Below, piece after piece: positions 1 to 9,479 of a stretch of 64,000 nucleotides of DNA. The notes under the pieces are model-generated. The model was not told the DNA's origin. It did no database searches and was given only the letters and a program-made list of their open reading frames with translations. Made by a program: the position numbers and the translations under genes. The DNA comes from Mesorhizobium sp. ORS 3359 (GTDB taxonomy: Bacteria > Pseudomonadota > Alphaproteobacteria > Rhizobiales > Rhizobiaceae): assembly GCA_000824845.1 (NCBI GenBank), contig CCNC01000179.1, positions 1 through 64,000 of the forward strand. Direction: 5' to 3'. Numbering within the stretch: the stretch's first letter is position 1; each line of letters begins with the position of its first letter.

Positions 1-582
1 TATCGACGCGCTGGCAAGGGGACGTTCGTTGCCAAGCGTCACATCGGTCGGGACTTGCTTACTTTTTCAGGATTTTCGGAAGAAGCAGTAGCACGCGGCT
101 TCCGGCCGGGTACTAGGCATATGACGGTCGGCTGGCGTCCCGCTGACGCCGTGGCAGCAGCACTTAACGTGCCGACCGAAGAGAGCGTCTTGACCATCGA
201 GCGTCTGCGCACGATCGACGATGAGGTCGTAGCTGTCGAGACAGTTTCGTTCGTCGCGGCAATCGGGCGCCACATGGAAAAGCTTGACCTTGCAGACACC
301 TCTTTCACGGAGATTCTTGAGCAGCACCTTGGTGTGCCGCTTGTCCGAGCCAAGCAGGAGATACGGGCCGGCATCGCGCGTGCCAGACTGGCAAAAGCAC
401 TCGACGTATCGAGCGGCACTGCGGTACTGCAAATTGATCGTACCGCCTTCGACGCGGCCGATCGGGTTATTTACTTTTCGTCCTCGTCCTACCGAGCCGA
501 TCGCTACATTTACACCGGCTGGATTGAGCGCAAGAGCACCTCGATCGCTCAACCACGCCAACTCGTCGGCGGGAGCAGATGA
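1..582 (+). CDS. GntR-family transcriptional regulator, 5' end outside window
   Basis: The reading frame is open from base 1 and encodes 193 residues before TGA. It begins with GKGTFVAKRH, the end of a GntR winged-helix domain, so most of the DNA-binding part lies outside the window. The rest fits a UTRA effector-binding domain of the HutC subfamily, with the typical ending in which an aromatic-rich strand (ADRVIYFSSSSYRADRY) closes the sensor fold. Its TGA overlaps the kinase ATG (ATGA), so it is translationally coupled to the catabolic genes that follow and probably represses them until a sugar-acid-type ligand binds (inference). Confidence 0.85.
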   Translation, partial: YRRAGKGTFVAKRHIGRDLLTFSGFSEEAVARGFRPGTRHMTVGWRPADAVAAALNVPTEESVLTIERLRTIDDEVVAVETVSFVAAIGRHMEKLDLADTSFTEILEQHLGVPLVRAKQEIRAGIARARLAKALDVSSGTAVLQIDRTAFDAADRVIYFSSSSYRADRYIYTGWIERKSTSIAQPRQLVGGSR

Positions 583-1514
583 TGCCCACTTGCGAGGTTT
601 ACGTCGTCGGCTCGTACGGCGTTGCGTTTTGGATTGTGGGCGGTGTGCCAGCGCCGGGCGAAACCCTGCTCGGGTCGGGGTTTGCCTTTGGAAATGGTGG
701 CAAGGGCTCCAACCAGGCTATCGGAGCTGCACGACTCGGCGCCAGATGCAAACTGCTGGCGCGCGTTGGTGCCGACAAATTCGGCGACGAGGCACTGCAA
801 CTCTGGCGCGCCGAAGGCGTCGACTGCTCGGCGGTGAGGCAGATTGCTAGGACACCGACGATGGCCGGGATCATCATTCTCGACGTCGACGGCGAGAACC
901 GCATAATCACCGATCCCGGCGCCAACGCGCGACTCACGGCGACCGATGTCGAAACCTTCGCAGCCACCTGGAAGAGCCCGGGCATCCTGATCACGCAACT
1001 TGAGATCCCCGTCGAGACAGCGGCCCGCGCGCTCGCCATCGGCAAGGCGCGGGGACTGACGACCATCCTTAATCCCGCACCTGGACGCGCCCTACCGAAA
1101 GAAATCTTTGCCGACGTTGACATCTTAACGCCGAACCAGTCCGAAGCACGCATTCTGCTGGGGCTCGACGCCGACGATCGGCAGGCCGATGCTGACTTGG
1201 CGGCAAGACTGCGCGGCCTCGGCGTGAAGTACGTCGTCATGACGCTGGGAGCGGACGGTGCCTTGATTGCCGGTCCCGAAGGACTAACCAGGGTCGCGAG
1301 CTACCCAGTAGATGTCGTCGACACTACCGGGGCCGGAGATGCATTCAACGGGGCACTCGCTGCAGGACTGGCCAATGGATTGGAACTCGCTGATGCCGTT
1401 CGCCGGGGCACTGCGGCGGGCGCCCTCGCGGTGACGAAGAAGCTCGTGGTTCCGGCGTTGCCCGATGACAGTCAGATATCAGATTTGATGAACCACCGGA
1501 CTGCTTGCGAATGA
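579..1514 (+). CDS. PfkB-family carbohydrate kinase (ribokinase-like)
   Basis: A 311-residue protein of normal ribokinase length. The first PfkB signature is GNGGKGSNQA (residues 38–47) and the second is DTTGAGDAFNG (248–258), which holds the catalytic Asp at about 254 and the anion hole. It should phosphorylate a sugar or sugar acid with ATP in the cytoplasm. The N-terminal substrate motif usual in ribokinases (GS-x-N-x-D) reads GSYGVAF here, so the Asp that binds ribose is missing and another substrate is likely. The start overlaps the regulator stop by four bases, and the end overlaps the next gene in the same way. Confidence 0.88.
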   Translation: MMPTCEVYVVGSYGVAFWIVGGVPAPGETLLGSGFAFGNGGKGSNQAIGAARLGARCKLLARVGADKFGDEALQLWRAEGVDCSAVRQIARTPTMAGIIILDVDGENRIITDPGANARLTATDVETFAATWKSPGILITQLEIPVETAARALAIGKARGLTTILNPAPGRALPKEIFADVDILTPNQSEARILLGLDADDRQADADLAARLRGLGVKYVVMTLGADGALIAGPEGLTRVASYPVDVVDTTGAGDAFNGALAAGLANGLELADAVRRGTAAGALAVTKKLVVPALPDDSQISDLMNHRTACE

Positions 1515-2275
1515 AGATTAAGGTTGCTTTCCTTCCCACTAGTCCCCTGCCTATTGTCGGAGACGTGTGCATTGTCGTTGATGTGATCCGCGCCACAACA
1601 GCTCTCGTCGGACTTTTCGACGCCGGCAGCGATCGTGTGTTTGTCGGAGGATTTCGCTCGGACGTCACCAAAGCGCGCGCCGCCGTGGGCGAGAAAGGCG
1701 TTATTTGCGCGGAGCTGGATGATGGGTCAACGCCCCTCGGATTCGATTATGAGCCCTCGCCTTCCCTCCTGTCCCGACTCGATCTGTCGGGTTGCTCCGC
1801 GATGCTGGCAACGGCCAACGGCACGCCAGCCATTCTCGCGGCAGTTCGCGAAGGCGCAGCGTTAATACTGCTTGGTTCGCTTCGAAACCTTGATGCGGTT
1901 ACCCGGCGTGCGCTCGCGGAAGCGTCATCTCGCAATGCAGACATCACGATAATCTGCTCAGGCCAATTGCGGAACTCACGTGTTGCAATTGAGGATAGCT
2001 ATTGCGCCGGACTGATCGTTTCTCGATTTTGTGAGCTGGCGAAGGATGACGCTGTTGAACTAGACGACTCTGCCTTGCTTGCTCACGGCTTCACAACCTC
2101 GCAAAATAGTGCAGTAAAGGTGTTACTGGGCTCGATGACCGGGCGCCGCTTCATCAGCAACTGCCGGCAGAACGACGTGGAGTTCTGTGCGCTCATCAAT
2201 GAATCTACAATTGTTCCGGTCGTGGCCGCGCAAGGCGAAGACTGCGATCATCCGGTGTTTCTCCTCGATGCGTGA
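1511..2275 (+). CDS. ComB-like 2-phosphosulfolactate phosphatase family protein
   Basis: A 254-residue protein. The N-terminal VVDVIRATTAL segment and the central STPLGFDYEPSP, ATANGTPAI and GSLRN stretches fit the ComB (2-phosphosulfolactate phosphatase) family, a Mg-dependent phosphatase known from coenzyme M synthesis in archaea and present in many bacteria with unknown substrates. ATG at 1511 was preferred over TTG at 1505 because it gives the ATGA overlap seen throughout this operon. Beside a kinase, it may remove phosphate from a downstream intermediate (inference); coenzyme M synthesis is not implied. Confidence 0.75.
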   Translation: MKIKVAFLPTSPLPIVGDVCIVVDVIRATTALVGLFDAGSDRVFVGGFRSDVTKARAAVGEKGVICAELDDGSTPLGFDYEPSPSLLSRLDLSGCSAMLATANGTPAILAAVREGAALILLGSLRNLDAVTRRALAEASSRNADITIICSGQLRNSRVAIEDSYCAGLIVSRFCELAKDDAVELDDSALLAHGFTTSQNSAVKVLLGSMTGRRFISNCRQNDVEFCALINESTIVPVVAAQGEDCDHPVFLLDA

Positions 2276-3356
2276 TAGCGCAGACGCCATCAGATTGATC
2301 AGTGGCCGACCTCGCGTCTTGGCCACAGCAGACCTCACCCCGGAAGGCGTCGCCTTGCTCCGCGAAATTAGCGAGCTCAAATTGCTCGGCTGGGCAGCCG
2401 GCGAGTGGTTTTGTGATCGCAAGCAGCTAATGGACGCAATTGCAGAAGCCGAGGTTGTGATAGCGGGATATGAGTGCTTTGACGAAGCGCTACTGGCTGC
2501 TGCACCACAGCTTCGCGTCATCCTGTCAGTACGCTCGGCCCCGCAAGCAAACATCGATGTGGCGGCCGCAACGGCGCGCGGGATCGCCGTCTTACACACT
2601 GTCGGGCGCACGGATCACGGGGTTGCAGAGTTCACGGTTGCTCTCGCACTGGGGCTTACTCGACACCTTATCCCTGCCAGTGCATGGATAAGATCCCGCT
2701 CCCCTGACTTCGACGCCGGGGAGGACTTTTATCGCGGCACGGTATGGGGTCGCGGCGCAGGGGCTCCGCAACTCGCATTCACTGGCATCGAGTTGCATGG
2801 TCGCACACTCGGTATCGTCGGCTTTGGGGCAATCGGTCGTGCCGTCGCCGAAAAGTTTTCCGGCTTTGGCATGAGAATTATCGCCCATGACCCTTATGTC
2901 GACACCGCCGAGTTGAAAACCGTCGGAGTCGAACCGGTCTCACTTGACCAACTTCTGGCACGCTCGGCGATCGTGACGTTGCATGCGCGGCTCAGCACGC
3001 AAACGCGCGGCATGATCGGCGCAGATGAGCTCGAGCAGATGGGGCGCGGCGCATATCTCATCAACACCGGCCGGGCAGGCCTTATCGACGCTGGCGCGCT
3101 ACTACGAGCCTTGGATCGCGAACAGATCGCTGGTGCCGCGCTGGACGTTTTTGATACCGAGCCGCCTTCGGCGACGGATCCGCTTGCTACTCATCCGCGC
3201 GTCCTTGCGACGCCTCACATCGCCGCGTGGACCGAAGAAATGCGCGTACGTCACACCCGCAGCATTGTGCAAAACCTGCAGCGGCTCTTGGCCGGTAAAC
3301 CCGGCAATCTGTCGAACCCCGAAATTCTCACGATGGCCGCGAGGACCCTGCCTTGA
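2268..3356 (+). CDS. D-2-hydroxyacid dehydrogenase (phosphoglycerate dehydrogenase-like)
   Basis: A 362-residue NAD-dependent oxidoreductase. The Rossmann motif GFGAIG sits at 185–190 with an acidic residue (Asp208) at the end of the second strand, which favours NAD over NADP. The catalytic triad is visible: Arg269 in LINTGRAG, Glu298 in DVFDTEPP and His317 in TPHIAAW. It should interconvert a 2-hydroxy acid and a 2-keto acid. ATG 2268 was chosen because it overlaps the ComB gene by eight bases; the longer frame from 2187 lies inside ComB. It sits between the phosphatase and the enolase-superfamily gene in one operon. Confidence 0.88.
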   Translation: MRDSADAIRLISGRPRVLATADLTPEGVALLREISELKLLGWAAGEWFCDRKQLMDAIAEAEVVIAGYECFDEALLAAAPQLRVILSVRSAPQANIDVAAATARGIAVLHTVGRTDHGVAEFTVALALGLTRHLIPASAWIRSRSPDFDAGEDFYRGTVWGRGAGAPQLAFTGIELHGRTLGIVGFGAIGRAVAEKFSGFGMRIIAHDPYVDTAELKTVGVEPVSLDQLLARSAIVTLHARLSTQTRGMIGADELEQMGRGAYLINTGRAGLIDAGALLRALDREQIAGAALDVFDTEPPSATDPLATHPRVLATPHIAAWTEEMRVRHTRSIVQNLQRLLAGKPGNLSNPEILTMAARTLP

Positions 3357-4486
3357 AAATCATCGATGTCGCCTCGCGCCTCTATCACATCCCGCCGACG
3401 GTCTCCTGGGAGGACGCCACACACCGCGTCGCGAACCTCGAATTCATCATCACCCGCGTGACCACAGACGCTGGAATTGTGGGCGAGGGCTTTGCCTACA
3501 CGACAGGGATTGGCGGAAGCGGTATCCTCGCCCTGATCGATGATTATTGCCGAACGATGCTTATCGGACAAGATCCGCGACAGATCGAACGACTTTGGTC
3601 GTTCCTCTACGGCCAATTGCATCGCAGCGGCACCGGGGGAATTAACACCCTCGCATTGGGCGCGATCGACATCGCGCTATGGGATGTTGCGGCCAAGTGG
3701 CACGACGTTCCACTATTCCGTCTTCTCGGCGCGCGCCGTGACAGCATCCCGACCTATGGCAGTGGCATAGACCTCTTCCTCGACAGCGATGCTCTGCTTA
3801 ACCAGGTCGATGGATTCCTGGCAGCGGGACACAAGGCGGTGAAGATCAAAATCGGTCGGGACAACGCCGAAGAAGATTTCGATCGTATCGTAGCTGTGAA
3901 GAAACTGATCGGTCCCACGCGACGACTGTTCGTCGATGCCAATCAGCGCTGGAATGTGGCCGACTGCATGATCCGCCTGCAGAAGCTTGCGGCGTTCGAT
4001 CTTGGCTGGATCGAAGAGCCTCTTCATGCCGAGGATATTCGCGGGCACGCCGACCTCCGAGGCTTCGTAGGGCTGCCCATTGCAGTCGGCGAGAGCCTAT
4101 ATACTCGGCATCAGTTTGCCGATTATCTCCAGGCCAACGCCGTCGACGTCGTACAAGCGGACGTGTGCCGTGTCGGAGGTATCAGCGAGTGGCTGAAGAT
4201 CGCCAATCTGTCAGCGTCCTTCCATCGCACCATGGCGCCCCACTACATGTCCGAACTGTCCGTCGCGGTGATGTGTGCGATCGACAACGCGGATATCCTC
4301 GAATGCGTGCACGGCGGAAGCTTCTCCGAGATGGGCGTGCTTCAAACAACGCTTCGCCTTGAGAACGGAGAGGCCTTCCCATTTGAAGTACCTGGACATG
4401 GGGTGGTGTTCGATGACAAAAAACTCGAACCCTTCGCTGTTGATCCTGCCGAACTGCGGAAGCGGAATATGCAGAGTGCAAAGTAA
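3353..4486 (+). CDS. Mandelate racemase/muconate lactonizing enzyme family (enolase superfamily)
   Basis: A 377-residue enzyme starting with TTG in a TTGA overlap with the previous stop. The KxK pair is Lys164/Lys166 (AVKIKIG). The three metal ligands are Asp195 (FVDANQRW), Glu221 (WIEEP) and Glu247 (VGESLY), and a His at 297 (APHYMSEL) can serve as general base. This active-site set fits acid-sugar dehydratases or racemases that abstract a proton alpha to a carboxylate. The ALGAIDIALWD helix is typical. In this operon it probably dehydrates or epimerises a sugar acid released by the lactonase (inference). Confidence 0.88.
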   Translation: MKIIDVASRLYHIPPTVSWEDATHRVANLEFIITRVTTDAGIVGEGFAYTTGIGGSGILALIDDYCRTMLIGQDPRQIERLWSFLYGQLHRSGTGGINTLALGAIDIALWDVAAKWHDVPLFRLLGARRDSIPTYGSGIDLFLDSDALLNQVDGFLAAGHKAVKIKIGRDNAEEDFDRIVAVKKLIGPTRRLFVDANQRWNVADCMIRLQKLAAFDLGWIEEPLHAEDIRGHADLRGFVGLPIAVGESLYTRHQFADYLQANAVDVVQADVCRVGGISEWLKIANLSASFHRTMAPHYMSELSVAVMCAIDNADILECVHGGSFSEMGVLQTTLRLENGEAFPFEVPGHGVVFDDKKLEPFAVDPAELRKRNMQSAK

Positions 4487-5365
4487 ATGCGGCTTCACCA
4501 CGCTTACACGGCGTTTGATTGTCACAACCTCCTGGGCGAAGGATGCAACTGGAGCGCATCGGACCAGAGCCTATGGTGGACTGATATTGAAGCAAAGTGC
4601 GTGTTCCGATGGGACGACAACTGGAGGGCTGCAGCAGTACGGCAACTTCCCAATCGTGCGGCGTTCGTCTTTCCACGCGCGCGTGGCGGCTTCGTGCTTG
4701 GCTTTCCTAAATGTATTGCTATCACGGACCCGACCTTCACCGACTTCTCAAAAGTGGCGGAGATCGAGCCGCACCTCGCGCACACCCGCGTCAACGACGC
4801 GGCGATCGATCCTTTCGGCGGAATCGTCGTGGGCACATATAATGAATGCGGCCGTGAGCCAGTCGGAAGCGTCTATCGCGTCGCGCCCGATGGCAAGGTC
4901 GCCTGGCTATTCGGTGGCGTAGCGGCGGCCAACGGACTGGCTTTTTCGCCCGATGGGCAGATCATGTACTTCACCGACACAGCGGAGGGCACCATCCGCC
5001 GCTTCGCCTTGGCTCCGCAATTTGTGGGTCTTGCCGAGATAGGCGCACTGGCAGGCCCGAACATCGCCCCGGGATCGCCTGATGGCGCCACCGTGGACAT
5101 TGAAGGGGGCTACTGGAGCGCCAGGCTACGAGGCGGCTGTGTCGTCCGTATCGATCGAAGCGGTCACCTCACTGATCGCGTGGATATGCCAAGTATGGCG
5201 CCGACCTGCGCGGCACTGGGCGGCGAAGATCTGAGAACGTTGTTCATAACCTCACGGCGAACCAGGCAATCATCTGATGAACTTCTTCAATTTCCCGAGT
5301 CCGGCAACCTCTTCCGCGTCAACGTCGGTCGGGCTGGCCCGCCGCCCTTCAGTTGCAGAGTCTAA
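4487..5365 (+). CDS. SMP-30/gluconolactonase-family lactonase
   Basis: A 292-residue six-bladed propeller protein. Landmarks are LLGEGCNWS (metal ligand Glu18), HTRVNDAAIDPFGGIVVGTY, NGLAFSPDG, YFTDTAEGTIRRF and SPDGATVDIEGGYW, which carry the Asn and Asp ligands of the single divalent metal. The family hydrolyses sugar lactones to aldonic acids. The ATG follows the stop of the upstream gene directly, so it is the last gene of the operon. The C-terminal 40 residues are less typical than the core. Confidence 0.85.
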   Translation: MRLHHAYTAFDCHNLLGEGCNWSASDQSLWWTDIEAKCVFRWDDNWRAAAVRQLPNRAAFVFPRARGGFVLGFPKCIAITDPTFTDFSKVAEIEPHLAHTRVNDAAIDPFGGIVVGTYNECGREPVGSVYRVAPDGKVAWLFGGVAAANGLAFSPDGQIMYFTDTAEGTIRRFALAPQFVGLAEIGALAGPNIAPGSPDGATVDIEGGYWSARLRGGCVVRIDRSGHLTDRVDMPSMAPTCAALGGEDLRTLFITSRRTRQSSDELLQFPESGNLFRVNVGRAGPPPFSCRV

Positions 5366-6240
5366 CTCTAGCTCTGGGCTGGGTGTTCGACCGCCACGCA
5401 AGACCCAGGACGCGGTTTGTATCCTTGCATTTATCTAAACGCGTGGGACTTGGTTTAACCCGACCAGGGAGGGTGATGAGCAGTTCCACCGGTTCGTGGG
5501 GAACTGCCCACTATCCACGTGGCGTCCTCTTCGGCCAAGTTGCCGGGACCCTGATGAAGGACGAGAAGTGGTTCACCATTTCGGACAGCGCTTCGTCTCG
5601 ATCTTCTCCGCCCTGCGCAACCTTTTTCGTTTCACCTTGCTCAAGACAGTCCGCTTGCGCGATCCATTTTTGCCCGTCTGAACGCAATAGGGAGTGGAAG
5701 GCCGTGCCGAACGATGGCGCCAGCGGTGTACCTCTGTCCCGTCAGATGCAGCTTCCGCTAACCCTACCTCCATCAATTTTAACCCTTCTTCATAAAAACA
5801 TCACAAAGACCCGGTTGCACATAACGCAGCTGTTCTCAACATAATCAAACACTTAGCATAGCCCCTCGCGCTCCCGTGCCTACGTTGACGACAAATCCAC
5901 AACTGATAGTGTTGGCGAACAGTTTGATAAGGCCCAGCGGATCGATCAATTGTCGCATTTCCTTTTGACGTGAGCCGCATGCAAGAACTGGGTAAATGTT
6001 GCGATAGGGATATCGTCTGGCGGTAGAACAGCGAAGTTTTGCTCAGCAACTGGTTTGAACCCACGCCCCTGAACTCAGTTCAGGACATCCCTTTTTTAAT
6101 TGCTGGCTCCTTGAAAACTCCGCAGCGGAAGCGGTTGCCGCAGACCTCGACAATTGGCGATGCGGAGGGCCTGAACCGGCGAGTGAACGACAAGTGCGAG
6201 TTCTCATAGCAATATTGCGCTTGCGCTTAGGAGAAACAAT
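5366..6240. other. 875-base stretch without a supported gene
   Basis: No frame here shows a recognisable protein on either strand. I looked for a nod box, a TGT-N10-ACA NifA site and a GG-N10-GC sigma-54 promoter before the next gene and found none that fit. Only the Shine-Dalgarno of the following gene is clear (AGGAG about seven bases before ATG 6241). Confidence 0.5.
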
Positions 6241-8877
6241 ATGCAGCTCATACTGGACCGCTTGGCAGCAAAGATAAGGCAAGCCGATATTGTTCAGAAG
6301 TCTTCCGGAAGCCTACCTACTGAGGACTTGCTCGATCCTGACTTCCTACCGCATATTCCCGGAAACGACATCTATCAGTTCGTCGGTCACTCTGATGCAA
6401 TGTTTCCCGATGGAGGCGGTCTAACAGAACACTTCTACAAACGGCGGACCCCGGAGGATAGCCCGCTCTTGGGAGGACTAAGTGATACACGTGATAAGGC
6501 GCAAATAAAGGTCATGGATATCCCGACTATTCTCGACGACTTCGGGGAGTCAGCAAAGATACTTTCACTTGACTGTTTTGATACCTTGCTATGGCGCAAG
6601 ACAGCGACACCTAAAGACGTTTTCGCCGTTCTGGCCGGCAATCCCGTCGCGCGAAGATTAGGGATAACTCCCAACCAACGTATTAGAGCAGCTGCGCGTG
6701 CCCATCGCGCCAAGCTTTTAGAGACCGGATCCGGCGAGATCGATATCGGTGACATTTATCGGCTTTTTACATCGCTTTCTGGTGAGGAACGGGAGCTATT
6801 GGCCGAGGAGGAAATCCAGACTGAAATAACTGTTTGTTTTGCATTTTCACCGTACGTAGATCTGATCAGGCTGGCGCACGCCCGTGGTATCAAAATCATC
6901 GTCGTAAGTGATACGTATTTGCGCGAAGGAGAGTTAAGACGCCTCTTGGCTCGGCATTTGCCTCCAGACGTTATGCAAGCAATCAGCAGGATTTACTGCT
7001 CTGTCGATTATGGGACATCGAAGAGCCACGCCCTTTTTCAGGTTGCAATCAGAGACTGGGGAGTGCCTCCGTCACAAATGCTTCACATTGGAGATAATGA
7101 CGTAGCCGATGCGGAAGCGCCGCGGAGATTGGGGGTACGGGCTCTGCATTTTGTGCCGTTTGATCGTGAGGTTGCACAGTTTTTGCGTCTACAGGACGCT
7201 GCGTCGTCGTTGATTTTACTCGAACAGGCGGCACCTGAAGCAGGTGTTTTGCCGCGCTATAGTCCATTTCTGCCGGTTTTTGCTGTAGCAAACCTGCAGC
7301 CGTACGCGCCTGAAACGGTGATCGGCTACATGTCGTTTGGCCCGGTGCTATACGCCTATGCTCGTTTTCTTATGGATGAGGTGGAGGCACTACAACAGCA
7401 GGGCAAGCGGGTAAAAGTCTTCTTTCTGTTGCGCGATGCTTATCTCCTTTCAGCTGCGTGTGAAGCCTATGCGAGCAAGCCCGTCGGCAAGCTGGTGCGA
7501 CTCCGCAAATTCTTTGCTGTTGCAGCCTCTTTCAAAACCCGTGCCGATGTCGACTATTACATCAGCGGGATCGATCCCGCGTATGACAACCTTCATGCCA
7601 CTGCCAGGCAACTCTTGCTCCCGCCGGAAGTGACCGAATTGTTAATACGGCTCACCCATCAATCTGGTGATCCAAAAGCAGCGTTCCATCAGTTGCTTCA
7701 TGACGACGATGTTCTTGAGCTGATATTTAGGCGCTCTTCTGCTTTGCGGGCTCGTTTATTGCGGTATATGTCGAAGGAATTGGAGCTTGAGGAAGGCGAT
7801 ACCGTCATCTTGGCGGACATAGGCTATAATGGCCAAACGCAGGAATATTTAGTCCGCAGCTTCAAAGACAAATTGAAAGTTGACATAATTGGCCGCTATC
7901 TTGTTACCTCAGACGAACCATACCGTGCGGCGAATAGCAAAGCACTCATTACGTCGCCATGGTGGAGCTACACTTTGTTTGAGCTGTGCTGCGCAGTCAA
8001 GGAAGGAGCGGTTGTGGACTATGGTGTTGATGGCGATCCGGTTTTTGGGGAGATAAAACAGAGCGAGGAGCAGTACGAGAAGGTTGCCAATGTTCAAGCT
8101 GAATGCCTGCGGTTCATCAATGATGCGCGGACGTTGTTTACAGAAGCTGGTATGACGCACGAGTATTCTATTCTGCAGGGGGCCGCCCATGCAGCTCTAT
8201 TCCGTCATGCCTACATGCCCGTTGAAGCGGAGCTTGAATATTTCAAGGACTTCCAGCACGACAAGTTTATGGGACTAGATCGCAAGAAGACAATCTACCA
8301 TCTAGAAAGCGCCTGGAGGAGTGCGAGGCGCCAGCCCTCACCTTGTCGGCTGGGTGCCTATGAAACGCGCAGCTTGGGGCTTGATTTCACATTCAGCGGT
8401 CTTGTGCAAAGACGATTTCAACTTGATCTGGGCCCGGAAGATATGAATGTGCGTTTTTCACCTCTGGAAGTGTCGATATTGGGAGCGCACGAACCCAAGG
8501 TCTTCTTGCTTAGAGCACACCATCTGCACGACGGATATTTCTCCATTGTGCTTCCATTTGTAAGCTTTACCAGCGTGAGAATACTTCTTGGGAAACACTA
8601 TAAATGGCTGCAAATCGATGAGATACAACTGATAGAGGGAGATTTCCACCAAGCAAGTCTGGCAGCAGGCGTGTGTAAGAGCGTCTCGCATGCTCTCGAT
8701 TTAGAAGAAATCGACCGGGCTGGACAGATTTATCGGTGCCTGTCAGAATCAAGTGTCGCGATAATCCGTCCCGTTGATTTGCAACATCTCGGAACAGCTC
8801 ATTACTATCGTATGATCTTTCGCCCATTGGTTTTGAGGGCATCTGATCCGCAGTGGTGGCCAGGTGCCTCGCAATAA
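6241..8877 (+). CDS. Large HAD-superfamily protein of the COG5610 type
   Basis: An 878-residue protein. The HAD core lies roughly at 100–310: motif I SLDCFDTLLWR, motif II VVSDTYL, the Lys in GTSKSH, and motif IV HIGDNDVADAE. The DxFDTLL form of motif I is typical of COG5610 proteins, often found in surface polysaccharide loci. Residues 330–878 form a long C-terminal region with a second conserved-looking block (FFLLRDAYLLSAACEAY, ILADIGYNGQTQEYL) but no domain I can name. There is no signal peptide. It stands alone, with decayed transposase DNA directly downstream. The exact substrate is unknown. Confidence 0.75.
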   Translation: MQLILDRLAAKIRQADIVQKSSGSLPTEDLLDPDFLPHIPGNDIYQFVGHSDAMFPDGGGLTEHFYKRRTPEDSPLLGGLSDTRDKAQIKVMDIPTILDDFGESAKILSLDCFDTLLWRKTATPKDVFAVLAGNPVARRLGITPNQRIRAAARAHRAKLLETGSGEIDIGDIYRLFTSLSGEERELLAEEEIQTEITVCFAFSPYVDLIRLAHARGIKIIVVSDTYLREGELRRLLARHLPPDVMQAISRIYCSVDYGTSKSHALFQVAIRDWGVPPSQMLHIGDNDVADAEAPRRLGVRALHFVPFDREVAQFLRLQDAASSLILLEQAAPEAGVLPRYSPFLPVFAVANLQPYAPETVIGYMSFGPVLYAYARFLMDEVEALQQQGKRVKVFFLLRDAYLLSAACEAYASKPVGKLVRLRKFFAVAASFKTRADVDYYISGIDPAYDNLHATARQLLLPPEVTELLIRLTHQSGDPKAAFHQLLHDDDVLELIFRRSSALRARLLRYMSKELELEEGDTVILADIGYNGQTQEYLVRSFKDKLKVDIIGRYLVTSDEPYRAANSKALITSPWWSYTLFELCCAVKEGAVVDYGVDGDPVFGEIKQSEEQYEKVANVQAECLRFINDARTLFTEAGMTHEYSILQGAAHAALFRHAYMPVEAELEYFKDFQHDKFMGLDRKKTIYHLESAWRSARRQPSPCRLGAYETRSLGLDFTFSGLVQRRFQLDLGPEDMNVRFSPLEVSILGAHEPKVFLLRAHHLHDGYFSIVLPFVSFTSVRILLGKHYKWLQIDEIQLIEGDFHQASLAAGVCKSVSHALDLEEIDRAGQIYRCLSESSVAIIRPVDLQHLGTAHYYRMIFRPLVLRASDPQWWPGASQ

Positions 8878-9147
8878 AGTAGGAAAATTCGTGCTGCCAC
8901 GACCTGCGCGAGCGGCTGGAGGATCTGGAGGCCAGCGATGGTCGTCCATGCTTTGCTGGTGAGTAGGCTGCTTCGCCCGCCCCGGTGATGCTGCTTGCTG
9001 TGAATGGCATCGGTCCGGAGTTTACCGCCTCTTGTGGTCGGAAGGTTTGCCCCGCCATTGCGATAACGGGCGACAGCTTGCCTGTGCCGGCCTGTCGTCG
9101 ATCCCGTGCGATGAGAGAAACGTCGCACGTGGCGTAAGCACGAACGG

Positions 9148-9372
9148 GTGGAGTTTCGGCGATCGGTCGCCGCTCGGACCCGGCGCGACGGCTATGCCGT
9201 CTGCCAGTGTATCTGCGGCGGATCGAGACGGGCGTTCGGCTGGATCAGGACGATCACCAGGCAGGAGAAGACAAACTTGCGTGACCGCGACCTCCTCGGG
9301 TGGGCCTTCATCTTCGCGGCTCCGGCCTACAACGTGGTGCGGCCGCCAAAGCTCATTGCGGTGCCGATATGA
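9148..9372 (+). pseudogene. 3' remnant of an IS5/IS1182-type DDE transposase
   Basis: The end of this frame reads NLRDRDLLGWAFIFAAPAYN followed by VVRPPKLIA, which matches the C-terminal signature of IS5/IS1182-like DDE transposases (FTFAAAAYNLVRLPKL type). Sequence upstream is in broken frames, so only the last fragment of the transposase survives. No terminal inverted repeat was identified. Confidence 0.6.
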
Positions 9373-9479
9373 CTGCGCCCGCAGCCCCTGTGGATCGGCC
9401 GCTGACGGCATCGCCGGAGCCGAGTGGGATCGGAGCTGCCTCAATCTTGGCACCCCGCCATGATCACGATCGGCGAGCT

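Noticed and set aside
5353-5844. 163-codon frame after the lactonase gene
   Set aside because: No motif, no ribosome site, and it overlaps the end of the lactonase gene in another frame.
5940-5980. Possible nod box (gatcgatcaattgtcgcattt) before the HAD gene
   Set aside because: Only a short AT-rich part is similar; the ATC-N9-GAT halves of a nod box are absent.
9032-9463. 143-codon frames on both strands at the same place
   Set aside because: Mutual shadows; only the transposase-like end at 9240–9372 in another frame is recognisable.
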